NCBI GenBank assembly: GCA_036504095.1
Contig: DASXVS010000072.1
Span: 1-62,646 of the forward strand
Direction of reading: 5' to 3'
DNA: 62,646 nucleotides
Source: Armatimonadota bacterium
Lineage (GTDB): Bacteria; Armatimonadota; DTGP01; JAKQQT01
Positions 7,050-15,522 of the stretch are shown here, one piece after another (position 1 is the first letter of the stretch; each line of letters starts with the position of its first letter). The notes below the pieces were generated by a model that ran no database searches, was not told the origin of the DNA, and saw nothing but the letters and a program-made list of their open reading frames with translations. Both the position numbers and the translations under genes were made by a program.

Positions 7050-8984
7050 TCACCCCGTCGCTTTGCGGGCCGCCTTGTCGCGGTACATGCGGCGGTCTGC
7101 CATGTCCAGCAGATCGCGCGCATTGAGGCCGTCTTCCGGCAGGGTGGCGCAGCCGACGCTCGCCCCCAGCGGCAATCCCAGTTCGTTCCCCACCACCTCA
7201 ACGGAGGCGACGAGGCGGTTTCGCAAGGCGCCGAGGATTTCCGATGACACTTGCTCGATCACCAGAACGAACTCGTCCCCAGCGTAGCGACAGAGCACGT
7301 CGTCGGGCCGGAGGCAGGCCTGCATCGTCTGTGCGACCCTTTGCAGCACGCAGTCCCCTTCCAGGTGGCCCATGGAGTCGTTGACCATCTTGAAGTTGTC
7401 CAGGTCCATGAGGATGATCGTGAACGCTTCGTGGGAGAGCGCGGCCCGCAGGGCGCGGTCCTCCAGGATGGCGTACATCGCCCGCGCGTTGAGCAGCGAC
7501 GTCAGCGGGTCCAGATACGCAAGCTCCTCGGTTCGCTGCAAGCGGTCCGTAAGCGTCGCAAAGTCCGTGTTGGCGCGCGAGATCTGCGTCATGGTTTCGT
7601 TGTCGATACGGTCCGGCTTCAGACCGGATCCGCCGGCATCCTCATCCAGCGCCGCGCGCTGGGGACGGCACTCCTCGATCACGTCCATCAGGGCCGCCAC
7701 CACCACCGGGTCGAACTGGGTGCCCGCTCCGCCGCGCACAACGTCCCGCGCACTGGTTTCGGTAAGCGCGGGGCGATAGGGCCGTTCGCCCATGAGCGAG
7801 TCCATTGCGTCCGCCACGGCGAGGATCCGCGCGCCGATGGGAATCGTGGAGCCCGCCAGTCCCTTTGGATAGCCCTTCCCGTCCCAGCGCTCGTGATGCG
7901 AGTACACCAGTTCCACGACGGGCCACGGGAACGGCACCGGCCGAAGGATCGACGCCCCGACCTCCACGTGCTTCTTCACCTCCTCAAACTCGGATGGGGT
8001 GAGGGGCCCGGACTTGCGAAGCAGATGCTCCGGAACGCCGATCTTGCCGATATCGTGAACCATCGCGGCGCAACGCACGGCTTCTCTATCATTCTGCGAC
8101 AGGTGAAGCCGCTGCGCCATCGCCTCGGCGTAAATGCGAACACCGAAAACGTGCTTCCAGCTGCAATGGTCCTTCGCTTCAATAGCCGTCGCGATGCTGG
8201 AGATCAGGGAATCGTTCATTTCCAGCAACGCGTTGGTCTGCTCAAGATCGATACGCATCCGATTGTGGAAGTAGGAGTACGATCGCTGCAGGAGGATTGT
8301 CGGCACAAGAACCATCGCGGCCAGCCAGAATCCTGTCTTCTGTTGCTCCGCGGAGACGAACAGGAGTGACGAAGCGCCACAGAACAGCTCGTGGGGAAAA
8401 GTGTCACGGAAGTTCTCGCGCCACGTCGTCCACGGCGCCGGGCCGCCCTGGCGGTGGGTAATCGCCACAACGGAACTGGTGTTGATCACAAAGCTGGCGA
8501 CCAACGCGATCAATGCTCCCATCACGCACCGGCCCGACACCTCGAATCCCAGGTGTCCCGCAACCCGGAGATAGAGCCAGGAAGCGCAGAAACCGGCCGT
8601 CATGGCATTCGTGACGCCGTGGATCACGGCTATCGGCCGCACCGGCCGCCTCGGGCGGCGCAAGAGCCTGATGTAGAAATCCTGAATGAAGAGGATCGTC
8701 AGCCCCTGCGCCATGCACACCACCAGCGCCCAGGCGGGGCCCATCAGCACAAAGACCGCCATGGTGCCTACAGAACCGAGAGTGGCGAAAGCGTTTTCGA
8801 CACCGACCCGGAATGTGACCAGGTCCAGCGCGCAGCAGATGACGATCGCCGCCACCACCTGCCACAGGGGAATCGGCACCCAGTATCGCGGAGCCAGGGC
8901 GGTCGCGACGATTGCCGCGCCTGCATTGGCCAGCAGGGCGATCTGTGCAATTCTGGGCAGTTTTCGAAGCACCATCGCAGGCAT
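7050..8984 (-). CDS. Membrane HD-GYP phosphodiesterase with C-terminal GGDEF domain
   Basis: 644 residues. The N-terminal half (about 1-235) has six to eight hydrophobic segments resembling a membrane sensor. The HD-GYP domain follows with HDIGKIGVPEHLLRK and HHERWDGKGYPKGLAG, the residues that hydrolyse cyclic-di-GMP. The C-terminal GGDEF domain has the signature RYAGDEF, with Ala in the first position, a change often compatible with activity, and the inhibitory-site motif RPDD exactly five residues upstream. The order HD-GYP then GGDEF is the reverse of the more common arrangement. The protein can in principle both make and break cyclic-di-GMP. It is upstream of no obvious target; a hybrid kinase lies behind it on the same strand. 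Confidence 0.92.
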   Translation of the reverse strand: MPAMVLRKLPRIAQIALLANAGAAIVATALAPRYWVPIPLWQVVAAIVICCALDLVTFRVGVENAFATLGSVGTMAVFVLMGPAWALVVCMAQGLTILFIQDFYIRLLRRPRRPVRPIAVIHGVTNAMTAGFCASWLYLRVAGHLGFEVSGRCVMGALIALVASFVINTSSVVAITHRQGGPAPWTTWRENFRDTFPHELFCGASSLLFVSAEQQKTGFWLAAMVLVPTILLQRSYSYFHNRMRIDLEQTNALLEMNDSLISSIATAIEAKDHCSWKHVFGVRIYAEAMAQRLHLSQNDREAVRCAAMVHDIGKIGVPEHLLRKSGPLTPSEFEEVKKHVEVGASILRPVPFPWPVVELVYSHHERWDGKGYPKGLAGSTIPIGARILAVADAMDSLMGERPYRPALTETSARDVVRGGAGTQFDPVVVAALMDVIEECRPQRAALDEDAGGSGLKPDRIDNETMTQISRANTDFATLTDRLQRTEELAYLDPLTSLLNARAMYAILEDRALRAALSHEAFTIILMDLDNFKMVNDSMGHLEGDCVLQRVAQTMQACLRPDDVLCRYAGDEFVLVIEQVSSEILGALRNRLVASVEVVGNELGLPLGASVGCATLPEDGLNARDLLDMADRRMYRDKAARKATG

Positions 8985-9164
8985 GAACAGTCCCGACTAC
9001 GGAAATGGTCGCACGCGACACGCCGCGGTGATTCATCCCGTATTAGGATGCTTCCACGACTGCCCTGCCTTGGAAGTACACAGAAAGACGCAACCTGCGG
9101 GTGATGCCCGCCATGGGCGGGTGGAGGTGCTCAAGCGGAAGGGCGTTACAAACGTCCGGGAAGG

Positions 9165-11045
9165 TCAGTTCGAGACGGCGAGGACGGGGATTTCCGCGGG
9201 TCCGGCGAGGGTCTCCACTGTCTTGAGGAGTTCATCGAAGTTCACCGGTTTGCGCAACACGGTCGGCACGCCAAGCGCCTCCACCTGTTGCAGGTCATCC
9301 GCACCGGCAACGCCGGTGAGCACGATCACCGGCAGGTTCGGGCGGGCTGTCTTCATCCGTCGAACAACCTCTGCGCCGCCCACGCGGGGCATCAGGAGGT
9401 CGACGATCAGGAGGCCAAACTCCGCTTCGGAATCGTCGAGTATGCCCATGGTTTCCACCCCGTCGCGCGCCGAGATGACGTGGTATCCGCTCCGGCTCAA
9501 GAACGCGCTGAGCGTCCGCCGGATAGTCGGTTCATCGTCCGCGATGAGGATGCGTTTCTTGGGCTTTTCGCCGATTCTCGGTCTGCGGCGGCGCTCAACG
9601 ATCGGCAGAACCACGACCATCGTTGTGCCGCGCCCGACTTCGCTCTCCACGAAGATGTCGCCGTCCATGCCCCGAACCATCGACTGGCTGACGCTAAGGC
9701 CAAGTCCCGTTCCCATGGAGCCGCTTCGACGGTTGGTGAAGAAGGGATCGAAGATCTTGCCCAGCAACTCCTCCGGAATGCCGATGCCCGTGTCCTCAAA
9801 GCGGATCTCCATGCGGGGACGCCCGTCCTCGCGGGATACGATTCGCGAATCGACCGTCAACGATCCGCCATGCGGCATCGCCTGGATAGCGTTGAGGATG
9901 ATATTGAAGAATATTTGATGAAGCTGGTTGGGGTCCGCGCTCACCCGTGGGAGGCCGGAAGGCACCTGCGGACGAAACTCAACATCCGAGGCCTGGGGAT
10001 ACGTTCTGGACAAGCGGACCGCTTCGGCCACGATGGTGCTGACGTCGACTTCGCTGAGGCACGGTTCCTGCCCGCGGGCGAACGAGAGCAAATCGTGTGC
10101 GATGCGACCGCCGCGCATGGTCTCGCGATAGATCATGTCCGCGCTGTTGATCACGGACTCGCCCAGGTGATCCTCTTCTGCGATCATGCGCAGCAACTGG
10201 GCGTCACCGCCGATTCCGGCCAGGATGTTGTTGAAGTTGTGCGCCACCCCCGCCGCCAGTTCACCCACGGCGGCCATGCGCTCGCTCTTGATGAGCTGCC
10301 GCTCGAGATCCGCCTGCTGAGTGGCGTTGCTCACGCGCCCCAACACACCGTCCAGCGTTCCATTGCAGCTCAAAGGCAGGAAACTGATCGACTCCACGAC
10401 AGAGGCGCCGAGGTGGTTGCTGCGGCTGACGCGCTCAATCTGCACGGGGTCTCCGGCATCCAGCACCCGCTGAAAGGCAGCGGTGTGCGCCTGCCAGCAA
10501 TGGATTTCGTCAAAAAGGCATTTGCCGACGATGTTGTCGCCCGGAACGCCGAAATACTCCTCCATCCGGCGATTCCAGAAGCGGACCATACCGTCCGCGT
10601 CCGTGACGAAGACCCCATCGGGAGCGTTATCCAGAATCGTGCGGTAGTAATCCTGAAGCTGCGAAACCTCGCGGCGCGCTTCCAGGGCGGCGGCCAGAAG
10701 GCTTTCCCGTTCACGCTCGTGGGTGATGTCGATCACTGTGACGAGATGCGCTTCCGTCTCGGGGAGGGGTCGCGATGCAATCCGCACGTCGCACACCCCT
10801 CCGGACAGGTCGATGCGGCCTTCCCATTGAAGCGTCCTGCCGAGGGACAAAGCATCCCACTCGCCACTTGGAAGCGCGGGCAGCAAACTCCGGATGTTCG
10901 GGGATTCGCCGTTGGCGTCGAGGGAAAATGCCTCGGACAGGCGGGAATTTCGGTGGAGTATCACGCCGCGACAGTCAACAACCGCCATGCCGAAAGGCAT
11001 GTCGTTCATCAGTGTCTCATAAACAGCCAGGGGAGACTTGTTCAT
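9165..11045 (-). CDS. Soluble hybrid histidine kinase (PAS-PAS-HisKA-HATPase-REC)
   Basis: 626 residues without clear membrane segments. Two PAS domains (about 8-110 and 130-240, the second with the ILDNAPDGVFVTDADGMVRFWNRRMEEYFG signature) precede a HisKA domain with AAGVAHNFNNILAGI, typical of the kinase subgroup with a GVAHNFNN box. HATPase_c has N-box FNIILNAIQAM and G-boxes DTGIGIPEE and GTGLGLSVS. A C-terminal receiver (about 500-620) has DDEP, Asp in LLIVDLLMPRVGG, Thr in VLTGVAG and Lys in RKPVNF. Phosphate is expected to pass to this receiver; the next relay partner is not adjacent. A sigma-70-like promoter lies at 11105-11134. Confidence 0.92.
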   Translation of the reverse strand: MNKSPLAVYETLMNDMPFGMAVVDCRGVILHRNSRLSEAFSLDANGESPNIRSLLPALPSGEWDALSLGRTLQWEGRIDLSGGVCDVRIASRPLPETEAHLVTVIDITHERERESLLAAALEARREVSQLQDYYRTILDNAPDGVFVTDADGMVRFWNRRMEEYFGVPGDNIVGKCLFDEIHCWQAHTAAFQRVLDAGDPVQIERVSRSNHLGASVVESISFLPLSCNGTLDGVLGRVSNATQQADLERQLIKSERMAAVGELAAGVAHNFNNILAGIGGDAQLLRMIAEEDHLGESVINSADMIYRETMRGGRIAHDLLSFARGQEPCLSEVDVSTIVAEAVRLSRTYPQASDVEFRPQVPSGLPRVSADPNQLHQIFFNIILNAIQAMPHGGSLTVDSRIVSREDGRPRMEIRFEDTGIGIPEELLGKIFDPFFTNRRSGSMGTGLGLSVSQSMVRGMDGDIFVESEVGRGTTMVVVLPIVERRRRPRIGEKPKKRILIADDEPTIRRTLSAFLSRSGYHVISARDGVETMGILDDSEAEFGLLIVDLLMPRVGGAEVVRRMKTARPNLPVIVLTGVAGADDLQQVEALGVPTVLRKPVNFDELLKTVETLAGPAEIPVLAVSN

Positions 11046-11104
11046 TCCAACGCCAGTACCGGCCGCCCCGCTGACGGAGTCTTCGGAGCCCAGGGGTATA
11101 GCAT

Positions 11105-11134
11105 ATCATACCATACGACCGAGCAAGCATGCAA
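11105..11134 (-). promoter_or_regulatory. Promoter upstream of the hybrid kinase
   Basis: On the minus strand TTGCAT (11129-11134) and TATGAT (11105-11110) are 18 bases apart, ending 59 bases before the kinase start. The surrounding 257-bp gap to the next gene holds no other coding potential I can support. Confidence 0.5.
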
Positions 11135-11302
11135 CCTCTTGCGGGCGCGCCATCCCAAAGTATCGACGCAATTGCGCAAATCCTGCACCATTTGCGATCA
11201 TCTCGCTTAAACCGCTGACGTTAGCGCCATTTTACCACCGGACAATAGCGCGCGGCCACCCCGGGGGCAAGCCCGTGTACCGGCATCCGCGGCGCAGTGA
11301 TT

Positions 11303-12109
11303 TTACTCGGACGGATCCGGGTATTTGCGCAGGATTTCCAGCGTGGCGGAGGTATGAAGCGACGCGATGATGATGCTCCACATCAGCGAAACCGGTATCA
11401 GCGATGCGGCGCCGGCCGGGTAACTGACGAACAGGTAGAGCGGCAAGGCCAGCATCAGCAGAACCACCACGCAGAAGGCGAGCGTGTAGAACGGGTTGTG
11501 CGCCGCCAGCAACGCAGACCGCAGAACCGTGGTTTTGAGTGGCTTCCCCTGCTCCACCAGCAGCGGCCACTGGTACACGAGCATCATCAGCCAGAAGAGC
11601 AGAAGGTAACCGACGATCACGCCGATGACCTTGAGCGCGACGCCCGGCCGTGTGAGAAGGAAATAGAGGTCTCCGACGAGGACCGTGGTGACCAGGGTCT
11701 GAGCGTATGCCAGGGCCCAGGAGGAGCGAATGTGTTTGACAGCGCCTCGCCACATGTCGAACACGTGTGGGTCGTCGCGATTGAACATCGCGTGCGCCAG
11801 CGTGTACAGACCGGCTGTGAACGGTCCCAGCACGATCGGCCCAAGCAGAACGACGAGGCCGAGGATGAACACGCCCGATTGACGATGAGTGGTACCCAGT
11901 CGAAGAAACGCGCCGATGAGGATGGCGACCGCGGTGTAGTACACCACGAACGCGATAATGCTCGAGGCTATCGCAGAACCCGCGTAATCGTAGGCGGACG
12001 AAAACGCCAGCCTGATGGAACGCCCTGCGGACGGCGGGGGCGGCGGCTCAACGGGCTCATCCCCCCAGTTGATGGGGGTGTCATCGGGTCTCGGAGGCCA
12101 GGATATCAT
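11303..12109 (-). CDS. YesL-like (DUF624) integral membrane protein
   Basis: 268 residues with a Pro-rich cytoplasmic N-terminus (PPPPPSAG) and about six hydrophobic segments. The motif GPFTAGLYTLAHAMFNRDDPHVFDMWRGAVKHIRSSW matches the DUF624/YesL family, members of which often sit near carbohydrate-utilisation genes; their biochemical role is unproven. It lies 36 bases downstream of the degenerate phosphatase-like gene and on the same strand as argS and tatA, so it is probably the last gene of that operon. I base the family call on the conserved GP...YY/LY..R...F..FW/WRG pattern; it could instead be another small polytopic family. Confidence 0.6.
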   Translation of the reverse strand: MISWPPRPDDTPINWGDEPVEPPPPPSAGRSIRLAFSSAYDYAGSAIASSIIAFVVYYTAVAILIGAFLRLGTTHRQSGVFILGLVVLLGPIVLGPFTAGLYTLAHAMFNRDDPHVFDMWRGAVKHIRSSWALAYAQTLVTTVLVGDLYFLLTRPGVALKVIGVIVGYLLLFWLMMLVYQWPLLVEQGKPLKTTVLRSALLAAHNPFYTLAFCVVVLLMLALPLYLFVSYPAGAASLIPVSLMWSIIIASLHTSATLEILRKYPDPSE

Positions 12110-12145
12110 TGGGTCAGTTGGCTTTCAAAAGCTGAGAGCAGGGCG

Positions 12146-13207
12146 TCACCACGGCAGCGGAACGATTCCTCGTCCATGCGGGGCTGGGGATTGCGGCGCC
12201 AGGCGAGGGAAATACAGCGCGCTGAAATTGCGAGGCATCCCCTTGATGGCGGCCACGCCGGCAAGAATCTTCGGCACATCGGTCAACATAAGCGTTCCCC
12301 CGAACTTGCGGGCGGACATTCCATCCGCATACAGCAGGCAATCGCCCTGGGGCTCGCACAGCGCGATGAGGACAAGGGTGCGCTTGTCCTTCCGGGCATA
12401 GTTGAGGGCTACGGTCGCCGCGGCGCTGAATTCCACCGGCCCGATGTCCGGCTTCGTTGCGCCGACCAACAACACGAATCCCCTGGCGTTCTTTGCGGCG
12501 AGGTGGATCGCTCGGAAGGCAAGCGTGTCGAACGGAACGGCCCCGGCCGAAGCGGTGGCCAGCACAGGCATGGTCTCCGCCATCAGAATCGCCTGCGGAT
12601 CGACGAGAACCCGGTATCCCAGCGTGTCGATTGATGGATTCAGGTCCGACGGAGCTGATCGGGCAAACAAGGCGTCGAAACGGTTCGCTGCGAGGCGGCC
12701 AAGCGTCTGCGTGCCGGATTCACTGCGAGCGGCAACGGCGAGGAAGGCGGGCAGCGCCGCCGTAACATCGCCCGCCCCAACCAACGCTACGCTCTTCCCG
12801 GCCTGCTTCGCGCGCCCGGCAAGCGTCGGCGGCAAGGACTCCGCCGATCCCTCGATCCCCGTCGCCAACATCGTACCAATGGCATCCGACAGCCACGGCC
12901 CGGTCCCGGTCGGGAGAGCTACGCCCGTCACCGGCATACGATCCCACGCGGTATAGCCGTCCGGCCTCGCTGCCCGCACCGTCGCCCAGTCGGCGCCGTC
13001 ATAGCCGTACGCCACGAAGAGCGCGATGTTGCGCACGGGCTGGATTGCCGGTGTTGGAATGGGTTTGAGGCCCGGCCGGCGGGAAGCGCCGCGCCGGACA
13101 ATTCGTCGATGCGACGTTCGATGCCGCACGACCCGCCGGTGGCGCCGCGCCGACGCGGGTACGGCGAAGCAGAGCAAAGCGAGCAGTATGAGGGCGGATC
13201 GTTTCAT
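12146..13207 (-). CDS. Exported alkaline-phosphatase-fold protein lacking most metal ligands
   Basis: 353 residues: signal peptide (1-20, ending ASA), an Arg/His-rich linker (21-45), then a fold that tracks alkaline phosphatase. NIALFVAYGYDG stands for NIILFIGDGMG; WDRMPVTGVALPTG stands for the FDRMPVTG segment; WLSDAIGTMLATG stands for TDSAAAATALATG; VALVGAGDVTAALPAFLAVAA stands for VGLVTT..ITHATPAAF; VLLVGATKPDIGPVEF stands for the metal-binding EGGRIDHAGH; and ALCEPQGD stands for TADHETGG. The aspartate of GDG, the His/Asp ligands and the ADHE motif are missing, so metal-dependent catalysis is unlikely even though the Ser position aligns. I infer a pseudoenzyme in the envelope, possibly binding a phospho-ligand. 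It follows argS closely (46 bases). Confidence 0.6.
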   Translation of the reverse strand: MKRSALILLALLCFAVPASARRHRRVVRHRTSHRRIVRRGASRRPGLKPIPTPAIQPVRNIALFVAYGYDGADWATVRAARPDGYTAWDRMPVTGVALPTGTGPWLSDAIGTMLATGIEGSAESLPPTLAGRAKQAGKSVALVGAGDVTAALPAFLAVAARSESGTQTLGRLAANRFDALFARSAPSDLNPSIDTLGYRVLVDPQAILMAETMPVLATASAGAVPFDTLAFRAIHLAAKNARGFVLLVGATKPDIGPVEFSAAATVALNYARKDKRTLVLIALCEPQGDCLLYADGMSARKFGGTLMLTDVPKILAGVAAIKGMPRNFSALYFPRLAPQSPAPHGRGIVPLPW

Positions 13208-13253
13208 GCGGTTCCTGCCCTATCCCCCAACCCCCAACGCCCGATCCCCGGCT

Positions 13254-14915
13254 TCACATCGCCTCCGGCGCGGATATGCCGAGGAGGCTCAGGATGTTTC
13301 GCAAGACGACACGCGTGGCGGAAGTAAGTGTCAGCCGCGCGGCGGTCAGCACCGGGTCATCACCCAGAACCATGCACTGCGTGTAGAACTGATGGAAACA
13401 CTGCGCCATTTCCATCGCTGTACGCGTCAGACCATGCGGGGCGAAGTCATCGGCGAAGCGCTCAAGGTTCTCCGGGTAATCCGCGAGTTGCCGCATCAGC
13501 GCGACCTCGGTTTCGTGGGTGAGCACGCTGAGGTCCGCCGTGGCGGGATCCGGCACGGACACGCCCTGCTCCCTGGCCTTGCGTTCGATGCTGCAGATCC
13601 GCGCGTGGGCGTACTGAACGTAGTACACCGGGTTCTCGTTGCTCTGCTTCTTCGCAAGATCGAGGTCAAAGTCCAGTGGAGACTGGAAATCGCGCATCAG
13701 AAAGAAGAACCTTGCGGCGTCCGCGCCCACTTCTTCAACAAGCTCTTCGAGGGGCAGGACGCGCCCGGCGCGCTTGCTGCTGACCACCATTTCACCGCCG
13801 GAATACAACCGTACGATCTGGTGGATGATGACCTTCAGGCGCTCGGGGTCGTACCCCTGCGCGGCCACCGCCGCTCTGGTGCGGGCGATGTAGCCATGGT
13901 GGTCCGGCCCCCAGATGTCGATCAGCAGGTCGAACCCGCGCTCGAGCTTGTTGCGGTGATAGGCGGCGTCGGCCGCGATATATGTCGTTGTGCCGTTCGC
14001 GCGCACCAGGGGGCGATCTTTATCGTCCTCAAAATCGGTGGACCGCAGCCAGACCGCGCCGTCCTTCTCATACGTATGTCCGCCCGCCTTCAGCGCGTCC
14101 AGGGTCGATTGAACGGCGTCTGGATGGAGCGTGCTTTCCGGGAACCAGCGGTCGAATTTGACCCCAAAATCCTCCATCGAACGTTTCTGGGCCGCCAGGA
14201 CCTTCTGGACGCCCAGTCGGCCAAGCGTCGCCGCCCGTTCTTCCTCGGTCATATCTTTCAGGCCGTCACCCTGCTCCGCCAGAATCTCGCGGGCGAGATC
14301 GATCAGATACTCGCCCTGGTAGCCGTCTTCAGGCACCGACACAGATTCGCCGAGCAACTGGCGGTATCGGGCATCGACGCTTCGGCCGAAATTGTTGACC
14401 TGGTTGCCGTGGTCGTTGATGTAGTATTCGCGCTGAACTTCATATCCCTGCGTTGCGAGCAGGTTTGCCAGGGCATCGCCCAGCGCCGCGGCGCGCCCCT
14501 GCACCACGAGGATCGGGCCGGTCGGGTTCGCGCTCACGAACTCCAGCAGCACTCGCTTGCCGGCGAAACGGCTGCTGAACCCGAACCGTTCGCCTTCCTT
14601 CATCACGCGGCGTACGGCCCCAAGCAGCCAATCGGGTTTGAGATAGAGATTGAGGAAGCCCGGACCGGCGATCTCCACGCGGTCGAGCACGTCGTTGGCG
14701 GGTATGTTCGCCTTCATGGCTTCAGCCACCTGCCGCGGAGATTTATGCGCGGTGCGGGCCAGCGCGAGCGCGGCGTTGCAGGCATAATCCCCGAACTCCT
14801 TGTTGGGAGTCTCAATGATCTCGATGGCCGGAATGGTTTCCAGCGTCAGGCTGCCATTTGAAACGGCCGTTTCCAGTGCGGACTGCAGGAGGGATGTGAG
14901 TTGGGTCTTTATCAT
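13254..14915 (-). CDS. argS: Arginyl-tRNA synthetase
   Basis: 553 residues from the ATG at 14915 (MIKTQLTSLLQ, the usual bacterial N-terminal start); the frame extends upstream without support. Features: the ArgRS N-terminal additional domain (1-110, ending GPGFLNLYL), the catalytic Rossmann domain with EFVSANPTGP, YYINDHGNQ, and the discriminating IWGPDHHGYIAR, and the DALR anticodon-binding domain with the C-terminal ending typical of ArgRS (RVVLRNILSLLGI). The class I HIGH motif is degenerate (LVVQ after PTGPI instead of H-V-G-H), and the KMSKS loop reads VSSKRAG. A subset of bacterial ArgRS also lacks a standard HIGH, so activity is still expected. It charges tRNA-Arg. Lies in a minus-strand cluster with tatA and pfkB. 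Confidence 0.95.
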   Translation of the reverse strand: MIKTQLTSLLQSALETAVSNGSLTLETIPAIEIIETPNKEFGDYACNAALALARTAHKSPRQVAEAMKANIPANDVLDRVEIAGPGFLNLYLKPDWLLGAVRRVMKEGERFGFSSRFAGKRVLLEFVSANPTGPILVVQGRAAALGDALANLLATQGYEVQREYYINDHGNQVNNFGRSVDARYRQLLGESVSVPEDGYQGEYLIDLAREILAEQGDGLKDMTEEERAATLGRLGVQKVLAAQKRSMEDFGVKFDRWFPESTLHPDAVQSTLDALKAGGHTYEKDGAVWLRSTDFEDDKDRPLVRANGTTTYIAADAAYHRNKLERGFDLLIDIWGPDHHGYIARTRAAVAAQGYDPERLKVIIHQIVRLYSGGEMVVSSKRAGRVLPLEELVEEVGADAARFFFLMRDFQSPLDFDLDLAKKQSNENPVYYVQYAHARICSIERKAREQGVSVPDPATADLSVLTHETEVALMRQLADYPENLERFADDFAPHGLTRTAMEMAQCFHQFYTQCMVLGDDPVLTAARLTLTSATRVVLRNILSLLGISAPEAM

Positions 14916-14993
14916 AGGGGGCTCAGAAAAATGACGTGGACAGGCGCGGAGACCGGCGCCTGGCCAGATCCCCAGTTCGCGCACGCAGCGTCA

Positions 14994-15221
14994 CTAGGCG
15001 GTGGGCTTCTTCTCTTCGGTCGTGGCTTCGGCTTTCGGAGCGGGCGTCGGTTCATCTTCATTGACTTCCCGAACTGCCTTCTTGAACTCTTTCATCCCTT
15101 CACCGAGGCCTTTTGCCATCTCAGGCAGCTTCTTCGCGCCGAAAAGCACCAACGCCACGACTGCGATGATAGCCCAGTCCGCCGGTGAATTACCGAATGC
15201 AAACGTCGTCAATCCAGACAT
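14994..15221 (-). CDS. tatA: Sec-independent translocase protein TatA/E
   Basis: 75 residues from the ATG at 15221, chosen because GGAGG lies seven bases before it. One N-terminal membrane helix (ADWAIIAVVALVLFG) is followed by the hallmark FGAKKLPEMAKGLGEGMKEFKKAV amphipathic helix and an acidic/Pro/Ala tail. TatA polymerises at the inner membrane to export folded twin-arginine substrates. A second tatA-like gene lies 46 bases upstream; tatC is not in the window. Located between the second tatA and argS on the same strand. Confidence 0.93.
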   Translation of the reverse strand: MSGLTTFAFGNSPADWAIIAVVALVLFGAKKLPEMAKGLGEGMKEFKKAVREVNEDEPTPAPKAEATTEEKKPTA

Positions 15222-15267
15222 CACTTTTCCTCCAGATCCGGCCCAGAGTCCGGAAACAGCCGCGCGC

Positions 15268-15453
15268 CTATGGTTTTCGTGACGGGTCGTCGTCCCGCAT
15301 GGCGGAATCTATGCCGCTCATAAACTCCTCGCGCACTTTTTGAATTTCACGCATCGCTTTGCCGATGCTGCGCCCGATCTCCGGCATCTTTTGGGGGCCG
15401 AACAGCAGAAACGCAACCGCCATTATTACGATGATTTCCCCGCCGCCAAACAT
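15268..15453 (-). CDS. Second Tat translocase subunit, TatA/B-like
   Basis: 61 residues. A membrane helix begins MFGGGEIIVIMAVAFLLFG and leads into GPQKMPEIGRSIGKAMREIQKVREEF, the amphipathic helix of the TatA/B family. Ribosome-binding site GGGGAG lies six bases before the ATG. It is shorter than a true TatB but the 'GPQKMPEIGRSIG' wording is TatB-like; with the neighbouring TatA it may form a specialised pair. No Tat substrate is encoded adjacent that I can identify. Assignment to TatA versus TatB is uncertain. Confidence 0.85.
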   Translation of the reverse strand: MFGGGEIIVIMAVAFLLFGPQKMPEIGRSIGKAMREIQKVREEFMSGIDSAMRDDDPSRKP

Positions 15454-15522
15454 GATTCGCTCCCCGCAACCGTTCAGCCGGCTTCACTGGCGACGGTTGT
15501 ACGGCGACACAGCCAGACTCGC

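Noticed and set aside
7050-8984. Inactive GGDEF due to Ala in the first Gly position
   Set aside because: AGDEF is compatible with diguanylate cyclase activity in known proteins, and the RxxD site is present, so inactivity cannot be claimed.
9288-11210. A 640-codon open frame antisense to the PAS hybrid kinase
   Set aside because: Same reason: intact kinase on the other strand, and His/Arg/Gly-rich antisense sequence.
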